Assembly: GCF_021568285.1 (NCBI RefSeq)
Contig: NZ_JAKGTQ010000010.1
Coordinates: forward strand, 1 to 50,876
Source of the DNA: Rheinheimera sp. UJ63
GTDB taxonomy: Bacteria; Pseudomonadota; Gammaproteobacteria; Enterobacterales; Alteromonadaceae
Reading direction: 5' to 3'
Length of the DNA: 50,876 nt
Shown: positions 17,175-25,689 of the stretch, piece by piece
How the letters are laid out: the number at the start of each line of letters is the position of its first letter
Numbering within the stretch: the first letter of the stretch is position 1
Notes under the pieces: model-generated
Databases searched by the model: none
What the model was told of the DNA's origin: nothing
What the model saw: only the letters and a program-made list of their open reading frames with translations
Made by a program: the position numbers and the translations under genes

Positions 17175-17897
17175 ATGGTTAAACTAAAACAGCTATTTCG
17201 GGAATATGCAGCAGCCTTTGCTTGGGCATTATTGTTGCACAGCCTCGTGTTGGTTTTGTTATTACACACCACGCTACAAAAACCGGTTGCTTTGCCACAA
17301 GCCGAGCCGATCAGCACCTTTCTTTATCAACCAGCAATTAAATCGCCAGAGCCTGTTGCAGAAATGAAAGTAGAGCGTCCAGTAAAGGAACCTTTGGCTC
17401 ATGCAGATAAGATCGCAGCAAAACAGGCTGCAGCTAGCCACATTAATCATTCCATCAAGCCGCTTGAAGTCAGTGCTACAATCGTTAGCAAAGCGCGGCA
17501 GGACGAGCCCGTGTTAGCGTCAAGCGACATTATCTCCTTGCCTATTACGCCAAGGTCCAGCTTAGCTGAGCGTAGTTTAAAGCAATTAGCGCAGCCTAAT
17601 CAGCAAGCGTTAGCACAAGCCGCTGACGCGAGCTATCAACAATGGCAGCAACAGCAGCTGCAACCTCGGATAACCGTAGCAAAACAACATCAGCATGCCG
17701 GTGCCAATCCAGAAAAAGCCGTGTTATTTACTTATAATGATGGCCAGCAATTGGTTAAGCTCGGCGACAACTGTTTAATCGTCGATCCACAACTAAGTGG
17801 CTTTGAACAAATGATGCAAGCCAAGGGCGCACCTTGCCAAGAGAGTGATGATGCGCTGTTGTTTCGTCAAACCATGGCCAAGTGGTTAAGCCGTTAA
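17175..17897 (+). CDS. TonB-like single-pass membrane protein lacking a TonB_C domain, unknown function
   Basis: I do not recognise a named family. From the ATG at 17175 the protein is 240 residues; a GTG at 17157 is an alternative start and neither has a strong ribosome site. The N-terminus is basic, then one transmembrane helix (about 10-33, AAAFAWALLLHSLVLVLLL) with LLLHSL, like the anchors of TonB/TolA-type proteins. A long disordered periplasmic linker rich in Pro, Lys, Ala and Gln follows (about 35-175). The C-terminal 60 residues form a small folded part with two cysteines (GDNCLIVDP and GAPCQES) that could pair. It sits between two secreted TonB_C-domain paralogues, which makes a functional link plausible but unproven. 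Confidence 0.75.
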   Translation: MVKLKQLFREYAAAFAWALLLHSLVLVLLLHTTLQKPVALPQAEPISTFLYQPAIKSPEPVAEMKVERPVKEPLAHADKIAAKQAAASHINHSIKPLEVSATIVSKARQDEPVLASSDIISLPITPRSSLAERSLKQLAQPNQQALAQAADASYQQWQQQQLQPRITVAKQHQHAGANPEKAVLFTYNDGQQLVKLGDNCLIVDPQLSGFEQMMQAKGAPCQESDDALLFRQTMAKWLSR

Positions 17898-18346
17898 GTA
17901 CGCAAAACACCACAGTTAAAGGTACAGGTTATGCTTGTTAGCACAGACCTGTTGCTCCCTCAACGCAATAGTGATTAAAAGCGATGTCAATCTGATTCCA
18001 TAGTAATCGGCGGGGCATGTTTAAACGGGCTGAACGTTAAAAATAGCAAGTATGTTAAAACACGAGACAAGCATAACAGTGGGAAAAGGTATGCTTATAA
18101 CCAAGCGCCCATAACGCTTTGGTTACTGCACACTGTAAATGCCTGTTACTACGCTGCATTTTGTATCTCTGCAAAAGATATTGCCGTTTAAAGTTGACTG
18201 CGAGCCAGTGGCTCGTTCGACATCACCTGAAAGTAATTGAAAAGGCATAGTCGTTTTTCAGTAAGCGGTTACGTGGTTTTTGTGTTGCAATTTTGAGCGA
18301 TAGGTGTAGATTATGTGTCAATAGTAAACAAAAACAAGGACGATCA
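17898..18346. other. 449-base intergenic region with two hairpins, no gene seen
   Basis: No credible open frame is present. Two stem-loops stand out: 18098-18125 (TAACCAAGCG paired with CGCTTTGGTTA, one bulged T, 7-base loop) and 18201-18215 (CGAGCC / GGCTCG, 3-base loop). Neither is followed by a T run, so they are not typical terminators. The right end holds the paralogue 2 promoter and ribosome site. A small RNA or long leader is possible but not shown. Confidence 0.4.
18285..18312 (+). promoter_or_regulatory. Candidate promoter of Sel1/TonB_C paralogue 2
   Basis: TTGCAA (18285-18290), a 16-base spacer and TAGATT (18307-18312). Each box is 4/6 to consensus; the layout resembles that of paralogue 1. 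Confidence 0.35.
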
Positions 18347-19675
18347 ATGAAACGCACATGGACTTTAATGTTAGGCCTGATATGCAGTTTACCCCTCTCT
18401 GCCGATTGGAATCTAGCAATGACCGCCTATGACAAACAAGATTATGCGGTCGCTAAAGTGGAGTTTGAACGTTTAGTCCCTTTCGGTAACGAAGACGCTA
18501 TATTCAACTTAGGCGTCATGCATCACCTTGGTGAAAGCGTGCAAAAGGACAGCCAACTGGCGTTAGCGTACTTTATGTTGGCGGCTGAACTCGGTAAAGC
18601 AGATATTGGACATGTGATTGCGCAATTACAGCAAAGTTTTACCGCAGCGCAATTAGCCGTTGTCGAAACGCAACTGCTGCAAATTCGGCAGCAAGTGAAA
18701 ATTGCGGCGTTGAATCCAGAAGATGACAGTGTTGAAGTCGACTTACCACAACCGATAAAGCGCATACCTCCAAAATACCCCGTATCAGCCGCTGCGCAAG
18801 GTCAATTCGGTTATGTGGCTATGCGTTTTTTAGTTGATGCAGAGGGTAATGTGCAAACCATAGATGTGTTGGATGCGTTTCCTGAGCGTGTTTTTGTCAG
18901 GGAATCTATCAGAGCGTTAAAGCGCTGGAAGTATGAAGCCAGTGGTAAAAGCCATCTATTCAAAGTACAACTAGATTTTATGTTGGGCGGCGGTGTTAAT
19001 GTGGGGCAAGTGGATAACTTTATCCAAAAACATCAATTGTGGCAGGGCGCTTTAATAGGTTTGCCGCAACATCAATTAACCCTAGGCAGTTTATTGCGTT
19101 TAGCTGATGTGCAAAGTAGTAATACTTTGCACATAGATAGCGAATTGCCGATTGCTGCAAATCTGGATTTAGCCGTGTTTCGGCCAATAAAGCAGTTAAA
19201 AGTCGATTTTGATGGTTTTATGGGCACTGCGGTGGTCCGAGTAGCGGACGATGGTACTATTACAGAGCACATCTCGGGTGAAATTGCCCCCTCTAGCACA
19301 GTACAAAATCTAGTAGGTTTAAAGTTAAAAGGTCAGGTCGAACACAACGTTTATCGTATAACGAAGAACAATGACAGCCCGTCGCAGCAGGCGCCTTGGG
19401 TAACGGCGTTATTTTCCGTGCCATCCAATTTTTCTGCGCGTTTTTGGTGGGACAAAGCCGCTAAGAATGGTAGTAAAGAGGCACAACGTATTATGGCGGC
19501 TTATGATGAGCGTTGGGAGCAGTATTTATTAGAGCAAAAAGATGCCGAAGTCATGGCTTGGGTAGGTAGTCGCTTGTTACTGGAAGGGCAACGTGATGAA
19601 GGTTTAGCCCTGTTAGATGCCGCCATCGCTAAGCAGTATCAGCCCGCGAAAGCGCTTAAAAAGCAGCTGTTGTAA
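18347..19675 (+). CDS. Secreted Sel1-like/TonB_C-domain protein, paralogue 2
   Basis: With the ATG at 18347 (AAGGA 6 bases upstream) this protein is 442 residues, exactly the length of paralogue 1; a longer frame from 18293 lacks a ribosome site. The domain order is the same: signal peptide MKRTWTLMLGLICSLPLSA before DW, Sel1-like helices with NLGVMHHLGES, the internal TonB_C-like domain (QFGYVAMRFLVDAEGNVQTIDVLDAFPERVF...RWKYEASGK) and the WW-containing C-terminal repeat domain. The last 79 residues differ from paralogue 1 at only six positions, while the segment about 210-360 is much more divergent. The function is unknown. The matching terminator stem after each copy indicates a tandem duplication. 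Confidence 0.85.
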   Translation: MKRTWTLMLGLICSLPLSADWNLAMTAYDKQDYAVAKVEFERLVPFGNEDAIFNLGVMHHLGESVQKDSQLALAYFMLAAELGKADIGHVIAQLQQSFTAAQLAVVETQLLQIRQQVKIAALNPEDDSVEVDLPQPIKRIPPKYPVSAAAQGQFGYVAMRFLVDAEGNVQTIDVLDAFPERVFVRESIRALKRWKYEASGKSHLFKVQLDFMLGGGVNVGQVDNFIQKHQLWQGALIGLPQHQLTLGSLLRLADVQSSNTLHIDSELPIAANLDLAVFRPIKQLKVDFDGFMGTAVVRVADDGTITEHISGEIAPSSTVQNLVGLKLKGQVEHNVYRITKNNDSPSQQAPWVTALFSVPSNFSARFWWDKAAKNGSKEAQRIMAAYDERWEQYLLEQKDAEVMAWVGSRLLLEGQRDEGLALLDAAIAKQYQPAKALKKQLL

Positions 19676-19694
19676 GCAACAGACGTGACGTTAG

Positions 19695-19718
19695 AAAGCG
19701 GCTTAAGGCCGCTTTTTT
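19695..19718 (+). terminator. Rho-independent terminator after paralogue 2
   Basis: Stem AAAGCGGC / GCCGCTTT, loop TTAAG, then a T run. The stem is identical to that at 16991-17011. Confidence 0.85.
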
Positions 19719-19839
19719 GATCTTAAAAAAGTGTTTCGCCAGCGGCTTAATGTTCAGCGCAATAGCGCGTAACAGCAAAGAAAACCTAATACCATAGTTA
19801 TTGGTTGAACATTAAAAACAGCGCATTTGCGCAAAACTG

Positions 19840-19857
19840 AAAAGGGCCTGCAAGCCC
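19840..19857 (-). terminator. Probable terminator of fadM
   Basis: Read on the minus strand, GGGC-TTGCAG-GCCC followed by TTTT lies 10 bases after the fadM stop. A second small hairpin with GCGC AAAT GCGC and a T-rich tail follows at 19815-19832. The stems are short, so this is moderate. Confidence 0.45.
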
Positions 19858-19866
19858 GCTAACAGT

Positions 19867-20274
19867 TTACTCCACTAAATGCTGCTCTAGACGCTGGCGC
19901 AGATCACCCTCAATGGCTACCGCTTTACCGGTTTTTTGATCCAGGCAAACGAATGTCACTTGAGCATCTGCCGCAATAGCGTCGGAACCGGCTATCCGAA
20001 CTTCCTGAGTGACCACAGCGCTTTTGCCACCCACTTTACTAAAGCGTGTATACACTTCTAGGGTTTGGCCCATGGTCGCTGCCACGCGGTAGTTAATATT
20101 GATATTGACAATTACCCAGGCCAAATTGTGTTGGCTAAACCACTGAATATCCCCGCTGTCTTCTAAATACCCCCAGCGGGCTTCTTCTAAAAACTCTAAA
20201 TAGCGGGCGTTGTTTACATGTTGATAAATATCTAAATGATAGCCCCGAACTTTAATCACTGTTTTATGTTGCAT
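19867..20274 (-). CDS. fadM: Long-chain acyl-CoA thioesterase FadM
   Basis: This is a hot-dog-fold thioesterase closely matching E. coli FadM (YbaW), which cleaves long-chain acyl-CoA intermediates such as 3,5-tetradecadienoyl-CoA during beta-oxidation of unsaturated fatty acids. The 135-residue protein has the signature KVRGYHLDIYQHVNNARYLEFLEEARW with catalytic Asp15, then VNININYRVAA and the C-terminal TFVCLDQKTGKAVAIEGDLR, all as in FadM. The ATG at 20274 is preferred over a GTG at 20283 because it follows CAGGTG at a normal distance. It is a single gene inserted between paralogues 2 and 3. Confidence 0.9.
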   Translation of the reverse strand: MQHKTVIKVRGYHLDIYQHVNNARYLEFLEEARWGYLEDSGDIQWFSQHNLAWVIVNININYRVAATMGQTLEVYTRFSKVGGKSAVVTQEVRIAGSDAIAADAQVTFVCLDQKTGKAVAIEGDLRQRLEQHLVE

Positions 20275-20356
20275 CCATAGCACCTGTTTTTAGTGTATTT
20301 GCTCTGATTTTGGCATAGTTCGAACACCGCGGCCAGTGACCATTATGTTTTAATAG

Positions 20357-20384
20357 TTGACGCTTAACACGCCTTTGTTAATAT
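20357..20384 (+). promoter_or_regulatory. Candidate promoter of Sel1/TonB_C paralogue 3
   Basis: TTGACG (5/6), a 16-base spacer and TAATAT (4/6), ending 49 bases before the ATG. Confidence 0.45.
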
Positions 20385-20433
20385 GCTGATAACTGCTTCA
20401 TAAATAAAACGCTTATATGTTAAGGATGAATCG

Positions 20434-21783
20434 ATGCGATTAATTTTAGTGCTAGGATTTTTGCTACTCAGCTTTGGGGTGCGGGCTGATTGGCTGAGCG
20501 CTTTGCAAGCATATGAAAATAAACAATACGCTGTTGCAAAAACAGGTTTCACTAACTTATTACCTTTAGGTAATGCCAATGCCGCTTTCAACCTTGGTGT
20601 GATGGCATATTATGGTGAAGGTCAGGAGGTTGATCTCGAACAGGCCTTAACTTATTTTTTACTAGCAGAGCAATTACAGCATGAACAAGCTGCAGACATT
20701 GTTAAGCGTATTTATGAAGAAGCTAGCACAGCACAACGAGCTGGTGCAGAAGAAGCGGCGGCTAAAGCTTTAGCGGGAGTGTTTATCAAAAAAAATGCTC
20801 AGCGCTATCAGTTAAGTAAAGAGCAACCGCCAGCTGAAATATCCACACCGATGCCCGATATTCCCAATGATGTCACCAGAAAGCATCCATTTGGTTATGT
20901 CGTTGTACAGTTTTTAGTGGATGGTGAGGGGCGGGTAAAAGTTGCCGATGCCGTAGACGGCTTCCCGGAAGGAGCTTTCGATCCTTATGTTTTCCGTACT
21001 ATGGGGCGTTGGCAATATGAAGCAACCGGCAAAGCCCATTTGATGTCGGTACGCCTGAGCTTTTGGGCCACGGGTTCAATGAATGCGCGTTCTGCTAATC
21101 AGATTATTAAGGGGCAAAATTTATGGTCCTATGCGCAACTGGGCTCGAGTAGGCATCAAGAAATGCTAGGCAGCGTACTGAATTTAGTGTCGATGGTGTC
21201 AGGTGCTGAAGTGTATATCGACGAAGATTTGCCCGCACCAGCCAATGAACCAGATGTTTCGGCATGGTTTGAAAGCAGAAAATTTGATATCAACATCCCG
21301 GGTTTGGCCGGAGCAGTCAGCGTAGCAACCAACGAAAAAGGTGAAATTGTTCGATTGTTGGATGCCAGTGAGTTAACTCATCCCGCGGCAGAAACACTGC
21401 AGGGAATGCGGATCCGTGGTGCTAATAGTGGCTTTTTCCGGTTAAGTAATAGCTTATCGCAAGATCGTTCGTTTAGCCGTGTTAGTAAGAAAAACAGCAT
21501 TTTGGTTGAACAATATCATGCCGTGCATCAAGAGTTGACAGCGGGTTACTGGTGGAAAACCGCGGCTGCAAATGGTGATCGCCGAGCACAGCGTATTTTA
21601 GGTGCGCAACGCGAAGATTGGCAGTTCTATCTTATTCAACAGCAAGATCCGCTCGCGACGGCCTGGCATGGCGCACGTTTATGGTTAGATGGAGAGAAGA
21701 CCGAAGCTAAAGCCCTGCTAGAGCAAGCACAAGCCGCAGGTTACAAGCCTGCGACTGAGTTATTACAAATATTAAGTTTATAG
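20434..21783 (+). CDS. Secreted Sel1-like/TonB_C-domain protein, paralogue 3 (divergent)
   Basis: The 449-residue protein shares the architecture of the two upstream paralogues but is clearly more distant. It has a signal peptide (MRLILVLGFLLLSFGVRA, cleavage before DW), the repeat opening WLSALQAYENKQYAVAKTGF, a Sel1 motif NLGVMAYYGEGQEVD, the TonB_C-like domain (HPFGYVVVQFLVDGEGRVKVADAVDGFPEGAFD...RWQYEATGK) and the C-terminal domain with WWKTAAANGDRRAQRI and ARLWLDGEKTEAKALLEQA. The AAGGATGAATCG before the ATG supports the start. Its stop codon abuts the fre stop from the other strand with no bases between and no terminator visible. Confidence 0.83.
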   Translation: MRLILVLGFLLLSFGVRADWLSALQAYENKQYAVAKTGFTNLLPLGNANAAFNLGVMAYYGEGQEVDLEQALTYFLLAEQLQHEQAADIVKRIYEEASTAQRAGAEEAAAKALAGVFIKKNAQRYQLSKEQPPAEISTPMPDIPNDVTRKHPFGYVVVQFLVDGEGRVKVADAVDGFPEGAFDPYVFRTMGRWQYEATGKAHLMSVRLSFWATGSMNARSANQIIKGQNLWSYAQLGSSRHQEMLGSVLNLVSMVSGAEVYIDEDLPAPANEPDVSAWFESRKFDINIPGLAGAVSVATNEKGEIVRLLDASELTHPAAETLQGMRIRGANSGFFRLSNSLSQDRSFSRVSKKNSILVEQYHAVHQELTAGYWWKTAAANGDRRAQRILGAQREDWQFYLIQQQDPLATAWHGARLWLDGEKTEAKALLEQAQAAGYKPATELLQILSL

Positions 21784-22497
21784 TTAGATATAAGCAAACG
21801 CATCAGCAAACATGTGCTCGCGATGGCCGCCTTGCGCGATAAAAGCCTCGCGAGCCACCCCTGCCATTGCAAATGGGCCAGCCATATAAATGTCGTAGGC
21901 TTCAAGAGAAACAATATCTTGCAACACGGCTTCATGCACTAAGCCACTGCGACCTTGCCATTGTGCGCTAGGCTCTTGCACCACCGGAATCACTTGATAT
22001 TTACGATTGCTGGCTGCCCAACTCGCCAATTCGGTCTGGTAATACAAGGCGTCTTCGCTTTTTACACCCCAGTACAATAATACCGGGATGTCTTTTTTCG
22101 CAGCCGCGATAGCCAAGGCAATACTGTGTACATAAGAGAACCCGGTGCCACCGGCTAATAACACGATGGGGCGATCACTGTTCGCTTGCCAAGCGGCATG
22201 ACCCAGACCGACTTCAACTTGAACCGGCTCACCGGCAGCAAATTGTTGTTGTAGATGAGTTAACGCTGCCCCAGACCAGTTATCTCCCGCTGCCGCGCCA
22301 ATGTGCAATTCCAATAAAGGTTGTTCTGGGGTGCTGGCGATAGAGAAAGGTCTTTTATCTGTTGCTGTCAGACACAGTTGTAAGTATTGGCCGGCAATAA
22401 AGTTAACGGGCGCAGTTGGCGCGAGTACAACTTTACTGACAACGTGAGTAAGGGCTTCAATGGCAACAACCTGACAAGCAATAGCGTTCATAAACAT
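21784..22497 (-). CDS. fre: NAD(P)H-flavin reductase Fre
   Basis: Fre reduces free flavins with NAD(P)H and is a member of the ferredoxin-NADP+ reductase superfamily. The 237-residue protein (E. coli 233) has the flavin-binding RPFSIAS, the nucleotide-binding LLAGGTGFSYVHSIALA and a C-terminal YMAGPFAMAGVAREAF. In E. coli fre lies directly after ubiD; here a ferredoxin gene is inserted between them. The FMNH2 it makes is the substrate that UbiX prenylates to the UbiD cofactor, so the pairing is biochemically sensible. It starts 16 bases after the ferredoxin stop. Confidence 0.92.
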   Translation of the reverse strand: MFMNAIACQVVAIEALTHVVSKVVLAPTAPVNFIAGQYLQLCLTATDKRPFSIASTPEQPLLELHIGAAAGDNWSGAALTHLQQQFAAGEPVQVEVGLGHAAWQANSDRPIVLLAGGTGFSYVHSIALAIAAAKKDIPVLLYWGVKSEDALYYQTELASWAASNRKYQVIPVVQEPSAQWQGRSGLVHEAVLQDIVSLEAYDIYMAGPFAMAGVAREAFIAQGGHREHMFADAFAYI

Positions 22498-22513
22498 CTC
22501 ATGTTAAGCGGGG

Positions 22514-22792
22514 TTAACCGCGTATAAAAGGGTGGTGTAGTTGCAGATCGGACTGGGCATAAGCCACGCAACAGTAAACAAATCGCTGCTGACGGTCAAC
22601 GTCTGTTAATGGGCTTGGTTCAATATAACTCACGTTACCGTCACGTAGTTTACACACGCAACTGGTGCATACGCCCTGCTGGCATCGGTAAGGAAAATCG
22701 ATACCTTGGCGCAGCGCGGCCTGCAGAATAGTTTCTTCAAGCCGCACTTCAAAACTTAACTGCGCTGGCAGTACCGTGACCTTATGGCTCAT
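22514..22792 (-). CDS. Stand-alone [2Fe-2S] plant-type ferredoxin
   Basis: With the ATG at 22792, which overlaps the ubiD stop as ATGA, this is a 92-residue plant-type ferredoxin. The cluster ligands are Cys37, Cys42, Cys45 (CX4CX2C in [13 protein letters not shown]) and Cys74 or Cys75. The surrounding [15 protein letters not shown] and [24 protein letters not shown] match the ferredoxin domain that is fused to FNR-type reductases in enzymes such as CDP-4-dehydro-6-deoxyglucose reductase and phenol hydroxylase P5. Here that domain is a separate protein, with the reductase (Fre) encoded next. Electron transfer between the two is inferred. Confidence 0.88.
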   Translation of the reverse strand: MSHKVTVLPAQLSFEVRLEETILQAALRQGIDFPYRCQQGVCTSCVCKLRDGNVSYIEPSPLTDVDRQQRFVYCCVAYAQSDLQLHHPFIRG

Positions 22793-24273
22793 GGTTTGGC
22801 CGCGGGTAAAGTGATGCCCAGGCTTGGCCATAAACTATCAACCCGCTGTTTAATTTCGTCAGACATGACAATCGGCTCGCCCCATTCACGAGTGGTTTCA
22901 CCTGGCCATTTATTGGTGGCGTCCATACCCATTTTTGACCCTAATCCCGATACAGGTGAAGCAAAATCAAGATAGTCGATTGGCGTGTTTTCAATCAGCG
23001 TGGTATCGCGCGCGGGATCCATACGGGTGGTAATGGCCCAAATCACATCTTGCCAATCGCGGGCATTGATATCGTCATCACAGACAATTACAAATTTAGT
23101 ATACATAAACTGGCGTAAGAACGACCACACACCCATCATTACGCGTTTGGCATGGCCAGGATACTGTTTTTTCATCGTGACAACAGCTAAACGGTACGAA
23201 CACCCTTCAGGGGGTAAGTAAAAGTCGGTAATTTCCGGAAATTGTTTTTGCAAAATGGGCACGAACACTTCGTTCAGTGCGACGCCCAAGATAGCCGGTT
23301 CATCTGGTGGACGGCCGGTGTAAGTACTGTGATAAATCGGATCTTTACGATGTGTAATATGCGTTACAGTAAATACTGGGAAATTATCGACTTCATTGTA
23401 ATAACCCGTGTGATCCCCGTAAGGCCCTTCGGGGGCCATCTCACCCGCTTCAATGTAGCCCTCAAGCACAAATTCAGCACTGGCCGGCACCTGCAAGTCG
23501 TTACTCACGCATTTAACCACTTCGGTGTTATCACCACGTAATAATCCGGCAAAACCATATTCAGACAGCGTATCAGGTACAGGCGTAACGGCACCTAGAA
23601 TGGTGGCAGGATCGGCACCCAGTGCAACCGACACCGGGAAGGGTTTGCCTGGGTGAGCTTTTTGCCATTCAAAGAAATCTAAAGCGCCGCCACGATGCGA
23701 TAACCAGCGCATAATCAGCTTATTTTTGCCCAGCACTTGTTGACGATAAATACCCAAGTTTTGGCGGTCTTTATGCGGCCCTTTGGTTACGGTAAGACCC
23801 CAGGTGATCAGGGGGGCGGCATCGCCCGGCCAGCAAGTCATAACCGGCAACTGGGTCAAATCGACCTCATCACCACTGAGTACGACTTGTTGGCAAACGG
23901 CTTTTTTCACCTGTTTGACCGACATATTCAGAACTTGTTTGAAAATAGGCAATTTACTAAAGGCATCTTTCAGCCCTTTTGGTGGCTCGGGTTCTTTTAA
24001 AAAAGCCAACAACTTACCGACTTCACGTAAGGCCGCCACATCTTCTTGGCCCATACCCAAAGCCACTCGCTGAGGTGTACCAAATAGGTTGGCTAATACT
24101 GGGATCGAATACCCTTTTGGGTTTTCAAATAATAACGCTGGGCCACCGCCACGCAGAGTACGGTCGGCAATTTCAGTCATTTCCAATACCGGATCAACGG
24201 GCTGCTTGATGCGAATTAATTCACCACGTTGTTCTAACTGCGCGATAAAATCACGTAAATCTTTATATTTCAT
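22789..24273 (-). CDS. ubiD: 3-octaprenyl-4-hydroxybenzoate decarboxylase UbiD
   Basis: UbiD uses prenylated FMN to decarboxylate octaprenyl-hydroxybenzoate in ubiquinone synthesis. The 494 residues match E. coli (497). The N-terminus [22 protein letters not shown], the [21 protein letters not shown] segment, [11 protein letters not shown] and the catalytic [12 protein letters not shown] are all present. It has a good promoter (24324-24352) and drives the ferredoxin and fre downstream. Confidence 0.97.
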   Translation of the reverse strand: MKYKDLRDFIAQLEQRGELIRIKQPVDPVLEMTEIADRTLRGGGPALLFENPKGYSIPVLANLFGTPQRVALGMGQEDVAALREVGKLLAFLKEPEPPKGLKDAFSKLPIFKQVLNMSVKQVKKAVCQQVVLSGDEVDLTQLPVMTCWPGDAAPLITWGLTVTKGPHKDRQNLGIYRQQVLGKNKLIMRWLSHRGGALDFFEWQKAHPGKPFPVSVALGADPATILGAVTPVPDTLSEYGFAGLLRGDNTEVVKCVSNDLQVPASAEFVLEGYIEAGEMAPEGPYGDHTGYYNEVDNFPVFTVTHITHRKDPIYHSTYTGRPPDEPAILGVALNEVFVPILQKQFPEITDFYLPPEGCSYRLAVVTMKKQYPGHAKRVMMGVWSFLRQFMYTKFVIVCDDDINARDWQDVIWAITTRMDPARDTTLIENTPIDYLDFASPVSGLGSKMGMDATNKWPGETTREWGEPIVMSDEIKQRVDSLWPSLGITLPAAKP

Positions 24274-24323
24274 TGGTTGCCTTCATCAATGCCAGCGTAA
24301 CATCGAGCTTCATTTCGCTGACT

Positions 24324-24352
24324 ATTATACATTTCTAAGGGCTATCTGCCAG
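24324..24352 (-). promoter_or_regulatory. Sigma-70 promoter of ubiD
   Basis: Minus-strand CTGGCA (-35, 24352-24347), a 17-base spacer and a perfect TATAAT (24329-24324), 50 bases before the ATG. Confidence 0.6.
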
Positions 24353-24460
24353 TTCTGGCCGACGCTGTGGCCAAGTGTCGTAGCACATTAGAGCTATGCT
24401 GCGATAAATACATGGGCAGATATACGCGATAACGAGCAGAAGGGGTTAGAAATTAATGTC

Positions 24461-24481
24461 AAAAAATGTCAGCTAACGCTG
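24461..24481 (-). terminator. Weak candidate terminator after the histidine kinase gene
   Basis: On the minus strand CAGC GTTA GCTG is followed after three bases by TTTTTT. The stem is only 4 base pairs, so this is a weak call. Confidence 0.3.
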
Positions 24482-24492
24482 GGACTGCAGTG

Positions 24493-25689
24493 TTAAGGGG
24501 GTGTTGGCTGGGTGCTTATAGAAACAGCGGCGCCGCCAAGTGAGGCCGATTGCTTTACTTGCACCTGAGCTTGATGCCAATTGGCAATTTGACTAACAAT
24601 ATACAAACCTAAACCAAAGCCTTTATCATCTTGCTGTTGGCGTTTGAAGGCCTTTAATACATCTTGAGTGCTCTGCAAGAAGCCTGGACCATCATCTTCA
24701 ACGCTCAAGCTCCAACCTTGGTCATTTGCTGTTAATTGCACTTCAATCTGCTGTTTTGCAAAACGCGCCGCGTTAGTGACCAGATTCTGCACCACAATAC
24801 TGATGGCTGCGGGGTCAAAGCAAGCTTGTTCACCTTGCGAAGAAAAGCGGAGCGTAATGGCCGGCGGTAGGTGAGTAAAGCGTGGCCTTAGCTTCTCTAT
24901 AAACTCTACCAGCAGAACCGGTTGTAATGTCTTTTCATGCTGTAGATGTTCCAATTTGGCAAAGCTTAAATAACTAGTGGCAAGTTGTTCAATTTCGTCT
25001 AAATCAGCATTTAGCCGCTGTTGATATTGTGGTGCAAGTTGTTGTTGAGATAACGCTAAAGCAAAACGCATACGTGCTAGTGGCGTACGTACTTCGTGCG
25101 ATATTATTTTTGATAGCGCTTTGTGTAGATCAACTAAATTCACTATTTGATTGGCCACCTTGTTAAACGCTTTTGCCAGTGGATAGATGGCGGAGTGCTT
25201 GCTGATGTTTAAAGTAAGATGCTGTGGGTTCTCACCAAATTCGATAGCGGTTTTTTGTAAGCGTTGTAAATCTCTAAATACTGGCCAAATGAGCATAATA
25301 GCGATCAGCGTTAAACAGCCATAAAATGCCAGTAGCAGTATTGGCATCACATCTTCAGTTTGTGCTGTTTTTTGCAGCGGACCCAGCCTAACGACTTGTG
25401 TCGGATCAGCGCTCAGTTGGTAATAGTACAAAGAGGTGGCATCGTGAGCCAAGGCAATGGTTTTACCTTGCTCCAGTAAGTTCGCTAACGACTCAGGCAG
25501 TGCCAGTTGATTACGTGCTATTAAGCTTCTACTTGGCAGGGGGTGCTCTGGCGCAATTAGGCTCTCAATGTTGAGCATGTACTGGTTGTGTTCTGGATAC
25601 AGTTGCTCAACGATTTGACTAAAACTCCAGATGACCAAGGCGCATGAGAGTACTAAGAAGAGAAACAGGCGATAAAACTGTTGTTGCAT
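24493..25689 (-). CDS. Sensor histidine kinase, RstB-like
   Basis: This 398-residue inner-membrane kinase has a first membrane helix at 7-25, a periplasmic sensor of about 90 residues, a second helix at about 115-136, a HAMP-like linker, the HisKA box with His198 (KIISHEVRTPLARMR) and an ATPase domain with the N box NLVTNAARFA, the G1 box VEDDGPGF and the G2 box GFGLGLYIV. The ATG overlaps the response regulator stop (TAATG). The partner regulator resembles RstA, so RstB-like is the best label; the signal sensed is unknown. It shares an operon with a MipA/OmpV protein and a DUF3019 protein. Confidence 0.9.
   Translation of the reverse strand: MQQQFYRLFLFLVLSCALVIWSFSQIVEQLYPEHNQYMLNIESLIAPEHPLPSRSLIARNQLALPESLANLLEQGKTIALAHDATSLYYYQLSADPTQVVRLGPLQKTAQTEDVMPILLLAFYGCLTLIAIMLIWPVFRDLQRLQKTAIEFGENPQHLTLNISKHSAIYPLAKAFNKVANQIVNLVDLHKALSKIISHEVRTPLARMRFALALSQQQLAPQYQQRLNADLDEIEQLATSYLSFAKLEHLQHEKTLQPVLLVEFIEKLRPRFTHLPPAITLRFSSQGEQACFDPAAISIVVQNLVTNAARFAKQQIEVQLTANDQGWSLSVEDDGPGFLQSTQDVLKAFKRQQQDDKGFGLGLYIVSQIANWHQAQVQVKQSASLGGAAVSISTQPTPP

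Noticed and set aside
17985..18050. Weak similarity between intergenic segments near 17995-18045 and 19788-19820 (a CCATAGTAAT / CCATAGTTAT core)
   Set aside because: The shared core is about ten bases with loose surroundings, so it is not a convincing repeat.
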